Below, piece after piece: positions 27,289-37,581 of a stretch of DNA of 64,000 nucleotides. A program made the translations under genes and the position numbers. The notes under the pieces are model-generated. The model did not search any database and was not told the origin of the DNA. It worked only from the letters and a program-made list of their open reading frames with translations. The stretch is taken from positions 97,781 to 161,780 of the forward strand of contig NZ_JBAKHX010000007.1 of the NCBI RefSeq assembly GCF_036906915.1. The letters are read 5' to 3'. Origin of the DNA: Phytohabitans sp036906915 (lineage in GTDB: Bacteria; Actinomycetota; Actinomycetes; Mycobacteriales; Micromonosporaceae). Every line of letters begins with the position of its first letter. Within the stretch, counting starts at the first letter, position 1.

Positions 27289-28182
27289 GTGCCCCGCATC
27301 CGCAGGGCTGCCGGTAACCACAAGGTGACCGTCAGCACCGACGCGCACGGACACACCGCAGGCTGGGCCGCGACCGATCTGGAAGCGGCCCTCACAGTGC
27401 CGCCCGACCAGTCGGCCGCCGCGTTCTTCGACGTCGACAACACGATGATGCAGGGCGCCTCGATCTACTGGTTCGCCCGCGGGCTGGCCGCCCGCAATTA
27501 CCTGACCACCGGCGACCTCGTCCGGTACGGATGGCAGCAGGCCAAGTTTCGGCTCATGGCGCGGGAAAACCACGGCTCGATGTCGCAGGCCAAGAACGCG
27601 GCCCTGGCGTTCGTCGAGGGCTGGCGGGTCGACGACATGGAACGGCTCAGCGAGGAGATCTTCGACGAGCTGATGGCCGAGCGCATCTGGACCGGCACGC
27701 GAGCCCTCGCCCAGTTGCACCTCGACGCCGGCCAGCGGGTCTGGCTGGTCACCGCCGCCCCGGTCGAGCTCGGCCGGGTGATCGCCCAGCGGCTCGGCCT
27801 CACCGGCGCGATCGGCACCGTCGCCGAGGTGCGCGAGGGCGCTTACACCGGCCGCCTCGTCGGCGACCTGATGCACGGTCCGGCAAAAGCGGACGCTATC
27901 GCCCAGCTCGCTCAGGTCGAAGGGCTCGACCTGAGCCGATGCACCGCATACAGCGACTCATCCAACGACATCCCGATGCTCTCGGCGGTCGGGCACGCGG
28001 TCGCCGTCAACCCCGACACCGCGCTGCGCGCCGAGGCCCGCACCCGCGGCTGGGACGTGCGCGACTTCCGCACCGGTCGGAAGGCCGCCAAGATCGCGGT
28101 ACCCGCGACGCTGGCGACCGGCGTGCTCGCCGGCGCCATCACCGCTGGCCTCGCGATGCGCCGGCGGAAGTCTCGTCCATGA
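27289..28182 (+). CDS. HAD-IB family hydrolase
   Basis: 297-residue phosphoserine-phosphatase-like HAD enzyme starting at GTG 27289 (GAGGGAGG upstream). Motif I is AAFFDVDNTMMQGAS, with SDSSNDIPMLSAVG as the acidic motif III/IV. The C terminus carries a hydrophobic segment (ATLATGVLAGAITAGLAM) followed by basic residues, so it may be membrane-tethered. Such enzymes lie near bldN in other actinomycetes; some act on lysophospholipid or phosphosugar substrates, here unknown. Its stop overlaps the next start (ATGA). Confidence 0.87.
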   Translation: MPRIRRAAGNHKVTVSTDAHGHTAGWAATDLEAALTVPPDQSAAAFFDVDNTMMQGASIYWFARGLAARNYLTTGDLVRYGWQQAKFRLMARENHGSMSQAKNAALAFVEGWRVDDMERLSEEIFDELMAERIWTGTRALAQLHLDAGQRVWLVTAAPVELGRVIAQRLGLTGAIGTVAEVREGAYTGRLVGDLMHGPAKADAIAQLAQVEGLDLSRCTAYSDSSNDIPMLSAVGHAVAVNPDTALRAEARTRGWDVRDFRTGRKAAKIAVPATLATGVLAGAITAGLAMRRRKSRP

Positions 28183-29312
28183 CTTTGGTCTCCGGACCGC
28201 CGATGCTCATGCCACCCGCGCCGAAGCGATCCCGTGCGCCGCTCGGCGGCGTGATCGCCTTGGTCGCCGCGCTCGCCGCGGCGGGTACCCTGCTCGCGCT
28301 CTCACCGAACGGCTCCGAGCCGGCCGGGCCGCCGCGGGTCCGCACGGTCGACCAGGCCTGGCCGGACGCGAAGCGCGCCGACATACCCGGCGTACTGCCG
28401 GACGGCGCGCCGTACAGCCCCGCTTACCTGCTGGACGCGGGCACCTCGATAGGCACCGCCACCGACCCGGGCGGCGGCGTGCTCCGGCTGGTGCTGCGCG
28501 ACGCCGCCGGCACGGTGCGCGAGCTGCGCCGGCTGCCGGCCGGTGGGAGCCCGCAGTACAGCGGCTTCACGCGGGCCGGCGACGAGCTGGTGTGGGCCGA
28601 GTCGGTCACCACGGACGGCGGCGCCGCCCGCACCGAGATGTGGATCGCCAACGCGACTGGCGGCGCGGCTCGCAAGATCACGGGCGACACGGGTGACGTG
28701 GTCTTCTTCAACTCCCAGTACGACATGGTGATCGACGCCGGCCGCCTGTACTGGGTGGCCGTCGCACCCGGCCAGGATCAGGTGACGGAGGTGCGCTCGG
28801 TGCCGTTGGCCGGCGGCGAGGTCACGGTGCGCACCGAGCCCGGCGCGTGGGCCCTGTCGGCGTGGCCGTGGCTGGTCAGCGCGGGCAGCGGGCAGAGCGG
28901 CCCCGTCGAGCTGCGCGACCTCGGCAGCGGCAAGGTCACCACGGTCGCGGCCACCGCCGCGGAACTGGTCACGTGCAGCCCCGAGTGGTGCCGCGTGCTC
29001 GTGCTCGCCGGCAACGGCCCGGCCCGCATCGACCTGGTGCGACCCGACGGCGCCGACCGGCGGCCGGTCGCGGACGGCGCGGCAACCGCATCAGTGATCG
29101 ACGTGGCGCTGCTCGACCGGTTCGAGGTGCTGTCGCAGGGCACCGACCTCACCACCCAGCGACTGCTCCTCTACGACCTGCGCTCGAAGGAGAGCACGGT
29201 CGTGGCCGACGGCGCCGGCATGGTCCTCGCCCGCGGCGGCCTGCTGTGGTGGTCGACAGGCGACACCCAGGCGGCAACCTGGTACACCCTGGACCTCCGC
29301 TCCCTGGCCTAG
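28179..29312 (+). CDS. Membrane-anchored extracytoplasmic beta-propeller-like protein
   Basis: 377 residues, ATG 28179 within the HAD stop. One N-terminal membrane helix (LGGVIALVAALAAAGTLLAL, about 22-42), then about 330 outside residues of repeated beta-strand segments with Trp/Gly-rich turns (ELVWAESVTTDG, RLYWVAVAPGQ, LLWWSTGD). The regular spacing suggests a six- or seven-bladed propeller like TolB or periplasmic binding scaffolds. Two cysteines (TCSPEWC) could form a disulfide. No catalytic residues are evident. Coupled to the HAD gene, so possibly its partner. Confidence 0.7.
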   Translation: MTLVSGPPMLMPPAPKRSRAPLGGVIALVAALAAAGTLLALSPNGSEPAGPPRVRTVDQAWPDAKRADIPGVLPDGAPYSPAYLLDAGTSIGTATDPGGGVLRLVLRDAAGTVRELRRLPAGGSPQYSGFTRAGDELVWAESVTTDGGAARTEMWIANATGGAARKITGDTGDVVFFNSQYDMVIDAGRLYWVAVAPGQDQVTEVRSVPLAGGEVTVRTEPGAWALSAWPWLVSAGSGQSGPVELRDLGSGKVTTVAATAAELVTCSPEWCRVLVLAGNGPARIDLVRPDGADRRPVADGAATASVIDVALLDRFEVLSQGTDLTTQRLLLYDLRSKESTVVADGAGMVLARGGLLWWSTGDTQAATWYTLDLRSLA

Positions 29313-29334
29313 GCCCGCGTCGAAGTGAGGGCCG

Positions 29335-29363
29335 GAGCGAGGCGAGGCCCAGGCGGCGTCCGG
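29335..29363. repeat. Dispersed intergenic repeat, copy 1
   Basis: A 29-base segment in the gap between two convergent genes that recurs at 45694-45722 with only one substitution and two single-base length differences. It is outside any gene in both places, so it is a short dispersed intergenic element rather than a shared protein motif. Confidence 0.5.
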
Positions 29364-29374
29364 CAAGGCGGCCG

Positions 29375-30328
29375 CTACGGGCCGAACGGGTCCGGACGGC
29401 GTTCCAGGAGCTGGTGCAGGGTCTGCTGGATGGTCTCGCGCACCTGGTCGGCCAGGTTGAAGATGACCATCGGGTCGTCGGCGTGCTCCGTCAGGTGCGC
29501 CGTCGGGATCGGCGGGCAGAACTCGATCAGCCACTTGCTCGGCAGCGGCACCAACCCCAGTGGCCCGAGCCACGGAAACGTCGGCGTGACGGGGAAGTAG
29601 GGCAGCTTGAGCAGGCGCGCGAGCGGCTTGATGTCAGCCAGGATCGGAAAGATCTCCTCGGCGCCGACGATCGCGACCGGGATGATCGGCGTGCCGGTGC
29701 GCAGCGCCGCCGACACGAAGCCGCCGCGGCCGAAGCGCTGCAGCTTGTACCGGTCGCGGTAGTGCTTGCCGACCCCCTTGAAGCCCTCGGGAAAGACGCC
29801 GACCAGCTCACCGGTGCGCAGCAGGCGCTCGGCGTCGGGGTTGCAGGCCACCGTCCCGCCCGACTTGCGCGCCAGCTCGGACAGCACGGGCACCCGGAAC
29901 ACCAGGTCGGCGCCCAGCAGGCGCAGATGCCGCTGAAGGGGGTGCTGGTCGTGCAGCGCCACAGACAGCATGAGCGCGTCGACCGCCACGGTGCCGGAGT
30001 GGTTGCCGACGACGAGCCCGGCACCCTCCTCGGGCAGGTGCTCCACGCCGAAGACCTCGGTGCGGAACCATTCGCGATACAGCAGCCGCAGCACCGGGTG
30101 GAAGAGCCCCTCGGTCAGCTCGCGGTCGAAGCCGAACTCGTCCACCTCGTACTGACCGGACAGCCGGCGGCGCGCGAACGCCAGCATGCCGGCCACGCGA
30201 CGATCCCAGGCGTCACCGGGCCGATCCGCGACGGCGGGCTTGGGTGCGTGCCCGTTGCGCCGCACCGGCCGATCCAGGTCGTCGGCTGGTGCGGGATCGG
30301 GTACAGCGAACCGCTTCTGGTCTTTCAC
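29375..30328 (-). CDS. Lysophospholipid acyltransferase (PlsC family)
   Basis: 317-residue membrane-associated acyltransferase from GTG 30328, with AGGAG 6 bases upstream. The catalytic block NHSGTVAVDAL (His and Asp) and FPEGFKGVGK (acceptor phosphate) are intact, and PIIPVAIVGAEE is the third motif. It transfers an acyl chain to a lysophospholipid or related acceptor. The start overlaps the stop of the SDR gene upstream (GTGA), making a two-gene unit also seen in other actinobacteria. The frame stays open far upstream, but that part is antisense to the SDR reading and is not coding. Confidence 0.87.
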   Translation of the reverse strand: MKDQKRFAVPDPAPADDLDRPVRRNGHAPKPAVADRPGDAWDRRVAGMLAFARRRLSGQYEVDEFGFDRELTEGLFHPVLRLLYREWFRTEVFGVEHLPEEGAGLVVGNHSGTVAVDALMLSVALHDQHPLQRHLRLLGADLVFRVPVLSELARKSGGTVACNPDAERLLRTGELVGVFPEGFKGVGKHYRDRYKLQRFGRGGFVSAALRTGTPIIPVAIVGAEEIFPILADIKPLARLLKLPYFPVTPTFPWLGPLGLVPLPSKWLIEFCPPIPTAHLTEHADDPMVIFNLADQVRETIQQTLHQLLERRPDPFGP

Positions 30329-31386
30329 GAACGCTCCTGAGCCGCGGCGCGCACCCGCCGGATGCCATCGAGAATCGCCTGCTCGGCAGTGGCGAGATGA
30401 TCGGGGTTGACCACCCTGCGCCCAGGGTGACCGCGGATGAAGTCGTCGAACGCGGCCTGCGTCGAACGCGGCTCGAAGCCGTACTCCTGGATCAACCGCG
30501 TGGTGTCGACCACCCGGCCGTGCACGAAAAGGTCGAGCTGGTCTAGCCCATACCGCCCGAACCGCAGCCCGCCCGCCAGCATGGCGGCGGCCGACAGCCC
30601 TGGCTCCAACACCGGCACCGCGATCCGGCCCGCACGGCGGATTGCCTGCGACAGGGCGAGCACGCCCGCACCGGCCACGTTGAACGTGCCCGGGTGATCT
30701 TCGACGACCGACCGGTGCAGCACCTCGAGGGCGTCGTCGACGTGCAGGAACTGCAACCGCGGGTCTCGGCCGAGGACCGTCGGCACGACCGGCTGCGCGA
30801 AGTACCGCGTGATCGTGGTGTTGGCGGTCGAGCCGATGAACGGCGCGAACCGCAACACGGTCGCGCTGACGTCGGGCCGGCGCCGGCGGAACCCGCGCAG
30901 GTATCCCTCGACGTCGAGGATGTCGCGCGCGAACCCACCACGCGGCACCTGGCGCGGCTCGGTGTCTTCGGTGAAGACGGCCGGGTCGCGGAACGACGCT
31001 CCGTACGCGGCCGTCGACGAGCGCATCACCAGCTTGCGCAGCCGGGGCGCCCGCTGGCAGGCGGCGAGCAGCTGCATGGTGCCGATGACGTTCTGCTCTT
31101 TCATCGCTCCGCGACCGCCCTGCCGCTCGGGGGCGGTGACGAGCGCCAAGTGCACGACGCACTCGGCATCGAGCTCGGCCAGCACGGAACCGGCCGACGT
31201 GGCGTCGACCGGGATGTGCTCAACGTCGCTCAACAGCTCAGCCAGCTCTGCCGGCGGCTGGTCAGGGTCCAGCCCCACCACGCGACCGACCCGAACATCG
31301 GCCGCGAGGCGGGCAGCGACATGTGCGCCGAGGTACCGGCTGACGCCGGTCACGACGACGACACTCACGGCGGCGGTCACCGCCAC
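30325..31386 (-). CDS. NAD-dependent epimerase/dehydratase (extended SDR)
   Basis: 353-residue Rossmann protein; the dinucleotide motif is TGVSRYLGAHVA, and LQFLHVDDALEVLHR and MRSSTAAYGA are typical of extended SDRs. The active-site Tyr is present in TAAYGAS, but the usual Lys four residues later is not seen, so catalysis is uncertain and it could be a cofactor-binding scaffold. GTG 31386 is the first start, GTG 31368 an alternative. Coupled with the PlsC acyltransferase downstream, suggesting a lipid-modification role. Confidence 0.82.
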   Translation of the reverse strand: MAVTAAVSVVVVTGVSRYLGAHVAARLAADVRVGRVVGLDPDQPPAELAELLSDVEHIPVDATSAGSVLAELDAECVVHLALVTAPERQGGRGAMKEQNVIGTMQLLAACQRAPRLRKLVMRSSTAAYGASFRDPAVFTEDTEPRQVPRGGFARDILDVEGYLRGFRRRRPDVSATVLRFAPFIGSTANTTITRYFAQPVVPTVLGRDPRLQFLHVDDALEVLHRSVVEDHPGTFNVAGAGVLALSQAIRRAGRIAVPVLEPGLSAAAMLAGGLRFGRYGLDQLDLFVHGRVVDTTRLIQEYGFEPRSTQAAFDDFIRGHPGRRVVNPDHLATAEQAILDGIRRVRAAAQERS

Positions 31387-31428
31387 CTCACGTTTCGGTC
31401 CACGTCCGGCCGAGAGGACCGGACGCCG

Positions 31429-31530
31429 CTACTTGCCGAGACGGCGACGCTGGACGCGGGTCTTGCGCAGCAGCTTGCGGTGCTTCTTCTTGGCCATGCG
31501 CTTGCGGCGCTTCTTGACCACCGAGCCCAT
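31429..31530 (-). CDS. Small ribosomal protein bS22 (AURKAIP1/COX24 type)
   Basis: A 33-residue, strongly basic protein beginning MGSVVKKRRKRMAKKKHR and ending RRLGK. This matches the tiny actinobacterial 30S protein bS22. It binds rRNA in the small subunit. Short size means gene finders miss it easily; the start is the only ATG giving the conserved N terminus. The HTH gene lies 65 bases upstream, an arrangement widely kept in actinobacteria. Confidence 0.92.
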   Translation of the reverse strand: MGSVVKKRRKRMAKKKHRKLLRKTRVQRRRLGK

Positions 31531-31595
31531 ACGAACGCCCTTCCGTTCCTTTGCGATTCTCGCCTGGTGACGACAGCCAACCAGGGTAGCCCGTG

Positions 31596-31808
31596 CTAGG
31601 CGGACTCCTGGAACGCCCCCCGGAGATATTCGTGTACCGCATGCTCGGGCACGCGGAACGACCGGCCAACTCGGACCGCGGTCAGCTCACCGGAGTGCAC
31701 CAGTCGGTAAACGGTCATCTTCGAAACTCGCATAAGCGTCGCCACCTCTGCGACGGTCAGGAATTTGACCTCCGACAGCCTGCCCTCGGACTGTGGTGAT
31801 CCTGCCAT
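31596..31808 (-). CDS. Excisionase-type helix-turn-helix protein
   Basis: 70-residue DNA-binding protein with one MerR/Xis-like winged helix: FLTVAEVATLMRVSKMTVY then GRSFRVPEHAVHEYL. Sequences of this type are near-invariant in actinobacteria and always close to the bS22 gene. Their targets are not established. No integrase or phage gene is near, so it is a chromosomal regulator rather than a true excisionase. Confidence 0.88.
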   Translation of the reverse strand: MAGSPQSEGRLSEVKFLTVAEVATLMRVSKMTVYRLVHSGELTAVRVGRSFRVPEHAVHEYLRGAFQESA

Positions 31809-32012
31809 GGCTCACCAACCCATCCCATCCCCGGCGCGTGCCACTCGGCGGTCGGTCCCCGTCGCAGCGGGCAACGCGCGTGTAACTAGTACGGTACCGG
31901 GACGCCTGTGACCGACGCGATCCCTTCAGCCAAGTGATCATGATCAGTCAAGCCAACACGCCGCACTCCGCTCATTTTCCCCCAAAGGGCGACACCTACG
32001 CCTCACCGCCGG

Positions 32013-33193
32013 TTACTCCGTGCGGAGGGCGACTACGGGGTCCAAGCGGCCGGCGCGTTGGGCGGGGACTACGCCGAAGATGATGCCCACCGCCGCCGAC
32101 ACGCCGAAGGCGAGCGTCAACGACCACCAGGTGATCGCGGCCGGCACCGGCGAGAACGCGCCGACCAGCAGCGCCGCTCCGATGCCTACCGCCATCCCGA
32201 GCACGCCGCCCAGCGTGGTCAGCAATACCGCCTCCAGGAGGAACTGCACGCCGATGTCGCGCGGCTGGGCACCGACCGCCTTGCGCAGGCCTATCTCCCG
32301 GGTCCGTTCGCGCACCGACACGAGCATGATGTTGGAGACGCCCACGCCGCCGACGAGCAGGGAGATGCCGGCGATCGCGGCCAGCACGCCGGTCAGCACG
32401 CCCAGGATGTCGCCCAGTACACCCAGAATCTGCTCCTGGGTGACCGCGCTGAACTCGGTGTCGGGGTGCCGCTCGGACAGTTCGGCCACGATCCGGTTGC
32501 CGAGTTCGTCGATGCGGTCGCGGTCGGGTGCCTTGACTGCGATGCCGTCGATCCGATTGGTGCCGTACAGGCGGTGCGCGGTGGTGACGGGGATGTGCAC
32601 CTCGTCGTCCCGGTCGACGCCGAGGCTCTGCCCGAGCGGCGCGAACACTCCCACCACCCGGAACCGCACGCCCGCCACCGACACCTGCCGCCCGATCGGG
32701 TCGCGGTCGCCGAAAAGGGTGCGGGCGACGGTGGAGCCGAGCACCGCGACCCGTCGCGCCGTGTCCACATCGGACGAGGTGAGGTAGCTGCCCCGCCCGA
32801 CGGAGCGCACGAACACCTGGGGCGTGGTCTCCAGTACGCCCTGGACGGTGGTGAACGTCGAACGGGTGCCCGCCCGCACGGTCTCTCCGGACGTCACGGT
32901 GACCGCCACTCGGGAGGGGTCGCCGACCACCCGGCTGACCGCCTCCACATCGGACAGGGAGAGCCGGGACACCGACGGCGCAGAGTTGAAGTCGAGCCGG
33001 CCGGGCACCACGATCAGGAGGTTGGAGCCGAGCCCTTCGACCTGCTGCTCGACCTCGCGCTTGGCGCCGGTGCCGATGGCGACCAGCACGACGACGGCGG
33101 CGACGCCTATCACCACGCCGAGCATGGTGAGCCCGCTGCGGAGCCGGTTGGCCCGCAGGGCGTCGAGGGCGACGCGCCAAGCCTCCGCGAGTC

Positions 33194-33197
<4 letters not shown>
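32013..33197 (-). CDS. MacB-like ABC transporter permease
   Basis: 394-residue permease of the FtsX/MacB family. N-terminal helix LTMLGVVIGVAAVVVLVAIG, a large outside MacB core (about 45-265), then three more helices (SLLVGGVGVSNIML, LEAVLLTTLGGVLGMAVG, TLAFGVSAAVGIIFGVVP). RTREIGLRKAVGA is the family coupling motif. It starts at GTG 33197 inside the ATPase stop. With the ATPase and lipoprotein adaptor it forms a mechanotransmission-type exporter for peptides, lipids or antibiotics. Confidence 0.92.
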
Positions 33198-33858
<661 letters not shown>

Positions 33859-33862
<4 letters not shown>

Positions 33863-35199
33863 GGGAACTCTTGACCGGATGTCACAAGGTCGGTGCCGCG
33901 CACGACGACCTGCTGGCCCGCCTCGACGCCGGAAACGATCTGTACGAGGTCGGGGCCCTGCACACCCAGGGTCACGTCGACCCGCTCGGCGCGCCCGTCG
34001 CGGACCACCCAGACGGCGTCACGGCCGTCGGCGGAGAAGACGGCAGCGGCCGGTACCGCCACCGCGTCGTCGGCCTGGCGGACCTGGAGGTGGACGACCG
34101 CGCTCATGCCTGGGCGGGGCGCCGGCGCGTCGCGGCCGTCGGTGTACTCGCCGGTGCCGAGGGCGAGCCGGACCCGGTACGCCACGCCACCGCGCGCCGA
34201 CGCGGTGGGCAGCACGTCGACGGAGCGCACCGCCGCCGTGTACGTGGCACCGGTGGCCGCGTCCAGCTCGACAGTGGCGTTCTGCCCCGGCTGTACGAGC
34301 AGCACGTCGGTCTCGTCGACCTCGGCGACCAGCCCGAGGGCGGACGTGTCGACCACGGTCAGTACGGCGGTGCCGGCGGTTACCTGCCCGCCGACCGGTA
34401 TCGCCACGTCGACGCCCGGCTGGGAGTCAGGGGGCGCGCCCAGGGACGGCGCCGAGGCGCCGAGCGCGGAGAGTGCACCCAGGGCCGAAGCCGCCGATGA
34501 CGAGGACGCCGTTCCGCCGTACTGGACGACCCCCGGTATCGGCGCCCGCAGGGTCAGCGCGTCGACGGTCGACTTCGCCAGGTCGTACGCCTGCTGTGCC
34601 TGGAGCCGCTGGGCGGCGGAGAGCGCGCTCATCGCGGAGCTGAGCCCGGCGACGCCGCGCTGGACCGCCCGGACCGCCTGCCCGGCGGCGCGGGCGGCGA
34701 CCTCGTACTGCCGTTCCGCCGAGTCCACGTGCGTGAGCAGCGCGGCGCGCGCGGTGGGGTCGGTGATCTTGCCGGCCGCCTTGCGGGCCGCCGCGAATGC
34801 CGCGGCCGCCGCCTTGTCGGTCTCCCGCTGTACGCCGGAGAGGTTGACCCCGCCGCCGAAGCCGCCGCCGGCCCGGCGTGCCGCTTCCAGCGCCTGCCTG
34901 GCCTGCTTGAGGCGGGACTCGGAGGCGGGCGAATCGATGATCGCGAGTACCTGCCCCTTACGCACCTGATCACCGGGCGCGACCCGCATCTCGGCGAGGG
35001 TGCCGTCGGCGGCGGCGCTGAGCGTGGCCGCCGACTTGGCGGTCACGGCGGCCGGGGCGTCGACCACCTCGGCGACGGTGGCGCGTGAAGCGGAGCCGAG
35101 CGCGACGTCCGGATCGTCGTCGCCGCATGACGCGGCGGTCGCCCCGAGCAGGATTACCAGGGCGGCGGCGAGCTGTGCTGGCCGGGACACGCCGCCCAT
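33859..35199 (-). CDS. Lipoprotein periplasmic-adaptor (HlyD/MacA-like) subunit
   Basis: 446 residues. Signal sequence with lipobox-like TAASC (Cys 25) predicts lipid anchoring. Then a barrel-sandwich lipoyl half (LSAAADGTLAEMRVAPGDQVRKG), a long alpha-helical hairpin rich in Ala and Gln (about 95-210), the second lipoyl half (VVQYGGTASS, DVAIPVGGQVTAGTAVLTV) and a membrane-proximal domain. In Gram-positives such MacA-like adaptors work with MacB without an outer-membrane channel. Second gene of the operon led by the peptidase. Confidence 0.9.
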
Positions 35200-35200
35200 G

Positions 35201-36484
35201 CTACGAGGCGGCGCCGCGGATGTACGACACGCAGTCGTCGTGCAGCGCCTGCCACTTTTCGCCGAACACCTCGGTCGACGCCTGCTCCAGCGAGTGCCGC
35301 TCGTGCACGACCGCCTTGAAGAACGCCAGCACGTCCGCCAGCCCGTATCGGTCGACGAGGTGCCGCACCGCGAGGTACCCGATCCCGTAGGCGCCGCTGA
35401 CCTGCCAATCGGCGGCCCCCGCGCCCGGCTCGGCGCTGGCGAGCGGGCCGCGCCAGCTCCCCGCGACGAGCCTCCGCACGTCGGGCAGGCTCTCGTACCG
35501 GCTGATCGGCCGCCCGCCTGCCGCGGCGTGGTCGGCGACGCCCTCGACGAGCCACCAGTTCGCGCCGGTCCGGTACCCGTCGTCGGGCAGCGAGGAGGCG
35601 TGCGTCATCTCGTGCCGCAGCAGGTCGTCGAGGATCGTGCTGTGCAGGTCGCGGGCGCCCAGCACCACGTCGAAGTGCCCGCTGCCGACCGGTACCGCGT
35701 AGCCTGCCGTCCAGTCCGGACGCCCGCCGCCGTACCACCGCTTCCACTCGGCGTCGCCGGCGTAGAAGATCAGGTACCGGTCGGGCGGGGTGCCGTCGAC
35801 CGCGTAGCGGTCGGCCACCGTGGCCGCCTGTTCGGCCTCGTTCAGCAGCGTGGCGAGCCGAGGTTTCTGGGCGGCCGCCGTGGCGACGACCGTGCGGCGT
35901 CCGGCTGCCACGACGAGGTCGCTGACCTCCCACGGGCGGGGACCGTCCTGTGCCGACGGTGAGGGCTCGACGGCGACCAGCCGGGGCACTCCCGCGCTCT
36001 CCACCCACCGGGTCGGTATGGCCACCGGGGCGGGCCGGCAGCCGGGCGCCGCGAAGCAGTGTCCGATCGACACGGCCACTGTCCACTCGGCACCGTCGCG
36101 GGCGGGCAGGTCGGAGATGCGCGGCTGCCACACCGTCACCCGAAGGGCGCGCAGCGACCGGTACTGCCGGCGTAGCACCGTCACGGCCGGCGACTTCGCG
36201 GCGGCGGCCGCGAGGAATCCGCGCTCGTCGCCCCGGAGCAGCGCGGCGGCCTGCTGGTTGAGCACGTCGGTCATCCGCTCGCGCAGCCAGAGCTGGGCGA
36301 CCGCCTCCGGATCACCCGGCAGCGGGCTGCTCACCGGGCGCGGGCTGGTGCTGGCCTCGGCGCCCGGACCTCGATCCAGCAACGCCACGGCCACCACGAC
36401 CGGCACCGAACACACGACCAACGCGCCGGCGAGTCCGAGACCCAGCCACAGCAACCATCGACGCGTGTCCTCCCCCTGAGTCAC
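35201..36484 (-). CDS. Membrane-anchored gluzincin peptidase (peptidase MA-like)
   Basis: 427 residues: an N-terminal helix (LLWLGLGLAGALVVCSVPVVVAVALL, shown here in part as LGLGLAGALVVCSVPVV) anchors an outside domain. The zinc motif is HEMTH with a downstream Glu in WWLVEGVADH, spaced as in gluzincins. The middle region (about 60-250) looks like an NTF2-type module. It ends one base before the adaptor start, so peptidase, adaptor, ATPase and permease form one operon. The peptidase may trim the exported substrate or a surface protein; this is inference. Confidence 0.78.
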   Translation of the reverse strand: MTQGEDTRRWLLWLGLGLAGALVVCSVPVVVAVALLDRGPGAEASTSPRPVSSPLPGDPEAVAQLWLRERMTDVLNQQAAALLRGDERGFLAAAAAKSPAVTVLRRQYRSLRALRVTVWQPRISDLPARDGAEWTVAVSIGHCFAAPGCRPAPVAIPTRWVESAGVPRLVAVEPSPSAQDGPRPWEVSDLVVAAGRRTVVATAAAQKPRLATLLNEAEQAATVADRYAVDGTPPDRYLIFYAGDAEWKRWYGGGRPDWTAGYAVPVGSGHFDVVLGARDLHSTILDDLLRHEMTHASSLPDDGYRTGANWWLVEGVADHAAAGGRPISRYESLPDVRRLVAGSWRGPLASAEPGAGAADWQVSGAYGIGYLAVRHLVDRYGLADVLAFFKAVVHERHSLEQASTEVFGEKWQALHDDCVSYIRGAAS

Positions 36485-36529
36485 AATCGCGCAGATTACG
36501 CATAATCGGCGCGTGGCTGGATCGGCCGT

Positions 36530-37450
36530 TCAGCCCTTAGAACGCAGGGCGCGTGCGAAGAAGGCCACATTGGCCGGACGCTCGGCCAACCGGCGCATCA
36601 GGTACGCGTACCACTGGTCACCGAACGGCGTATAGACGCGCACGGTGTATCCCTCGGCGGCCAGCCGGGCCTGCTCGTCGGGGCGCACGCCGTACAGGAG
36701 CTGGAACTCGAACTCGTCCGGTGCCCGGTCGAACCAGCGCGCGCGATCCTCACCGATCGCGATCAGTCGCGGGTCGTGCGTGGCCATCATCGGGTACCCG
36801 TCGCCGGACATGAGGACGTTGAGGCACCGCACGAACGACTTGTCGACGTCCAGGTTGGACTGGAACGCGACCGACTCCGGCTCCTTGTACGCGCCTTTGC
36901 ACAACCGCACCCGGGACCCGGTGGTCGCCAGCTCCCGGCAGTCGGCCTCGGTGCGCCGCAGGTACGCCTGGAGCACCGCGCCGGTGGTCGGGAAGTCGAT
37001 CCGCAGCTTGGTCAGGATGTCCAGGGTGGAGTCGGTGGTCGTGTGATCTTCGGCGTCGAGGGTCACCGTGGTGCCCGCCTCGGTCGCGGCAACGCAGATC
37101 GCGCGGGCGTGCTCCAACGCGAGCTTCTCGTCGAAGCGCTGCCCCAGCGCCGACAGCTTGACGCTCACCTCGGCGGCAGGGGTCATCTCGCCGGCGCGCA
37201 GCGCCGACAGCAGCCGCAGGTACTCGTCGCGGGTCGTGGTGGCCTGCTCGGGTGTCTCGGTGTCTTCTCCGAGGTAGTCCAGCGACACGGACAACCCGTC
37301 GGTGACCAGCTCAGTGGTGACCCGCAGGGCGTCGTCGACGGTGCTGCCGGCGACGAACCGGCGCACCACGTCACGGGTCAGCGGAGCCGTCTCGACAAGC
37401 CGTTCGATCCGGGACGACCGGGACGCGGCGAGGATGACCGATCGCAGCAT
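36530..37450 (-). CDS. Proline dehydrogenase
   Basis: Oxidises proline to pyrroline-5-carboxylate with FAD. The 306 residues from ATG 37450 form the PRODH barrel: VTLDAEDHTTTDSTL, LRLDFPTTGAVLQAYLRR-type (RIDFPTTGAVLQAYLRRT), RVRLCKGAYKEPE, MMATHDPRLI and FEFQLLYGVR, the last with the catalytic residues. Monofunctional size, i.e. not a PutA fusion. No P5C dehydrogenase lies in the window. Confidence 0.93.
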   Translation of the reverse strand: MLRSVILAASRSSRIERLVETAPLTRDVVRRFVAGSTVDDALRVTTELVTDGLSVSLDYLGEDTETPEQATTTRDEYLRLLSALRAGEMTPAAEVSVKLSALGQRFDEKLALEHARAICVAATEAGTTVTLDAEDHTTTDSTLDILTKLRIDFPTTGAVLQAYLRRTEADCRELATTGSRVRLCKGAYKEPESVAFQSNLDVDKSFVRCLNVLMSGDGYPMMATHDPRLIAIGEDRARWFDRAPDEFEFQLLYGVRPDEQARLAAEGYTVRVYTPFGDQWYAYLMRRLAERPANVAFFARALRSKG

Positions 37451-37581
37451 GAGGCGAGCGTAACGCCCGCACCGGCGGAAGGCTGGCTGGAGACCGCCCA
37501 GCAGCACCCAAGTGTTTCGCCCCATTTATCCCTCGACGGCGGGACACGCCATGCGGGGCGCTCGTCGTCTACGGTTGTCAC

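Noticed and set aside
29375..31162. Single 595-codon frame joining the PlsC gene with upstream sequence
   Set aside because: The upstream half is out of frame with the SDR gene that clearly codes there; a GTG with RBS at 30328 starts the true acyltransferase.
22990..31386. Specialised-metabolite cluster (acyl-CoA ligase, SDR, PlsC)
   Set aside because: No carrier protein, synthase or tailoring set; the genes are separated by core developmental genes.
31935..31946. TGATCATGATCA palindrome
   Set aside because: 12-base self-complement without neighbouring elements; may be chance or a Dam-like site and gives no clear function.
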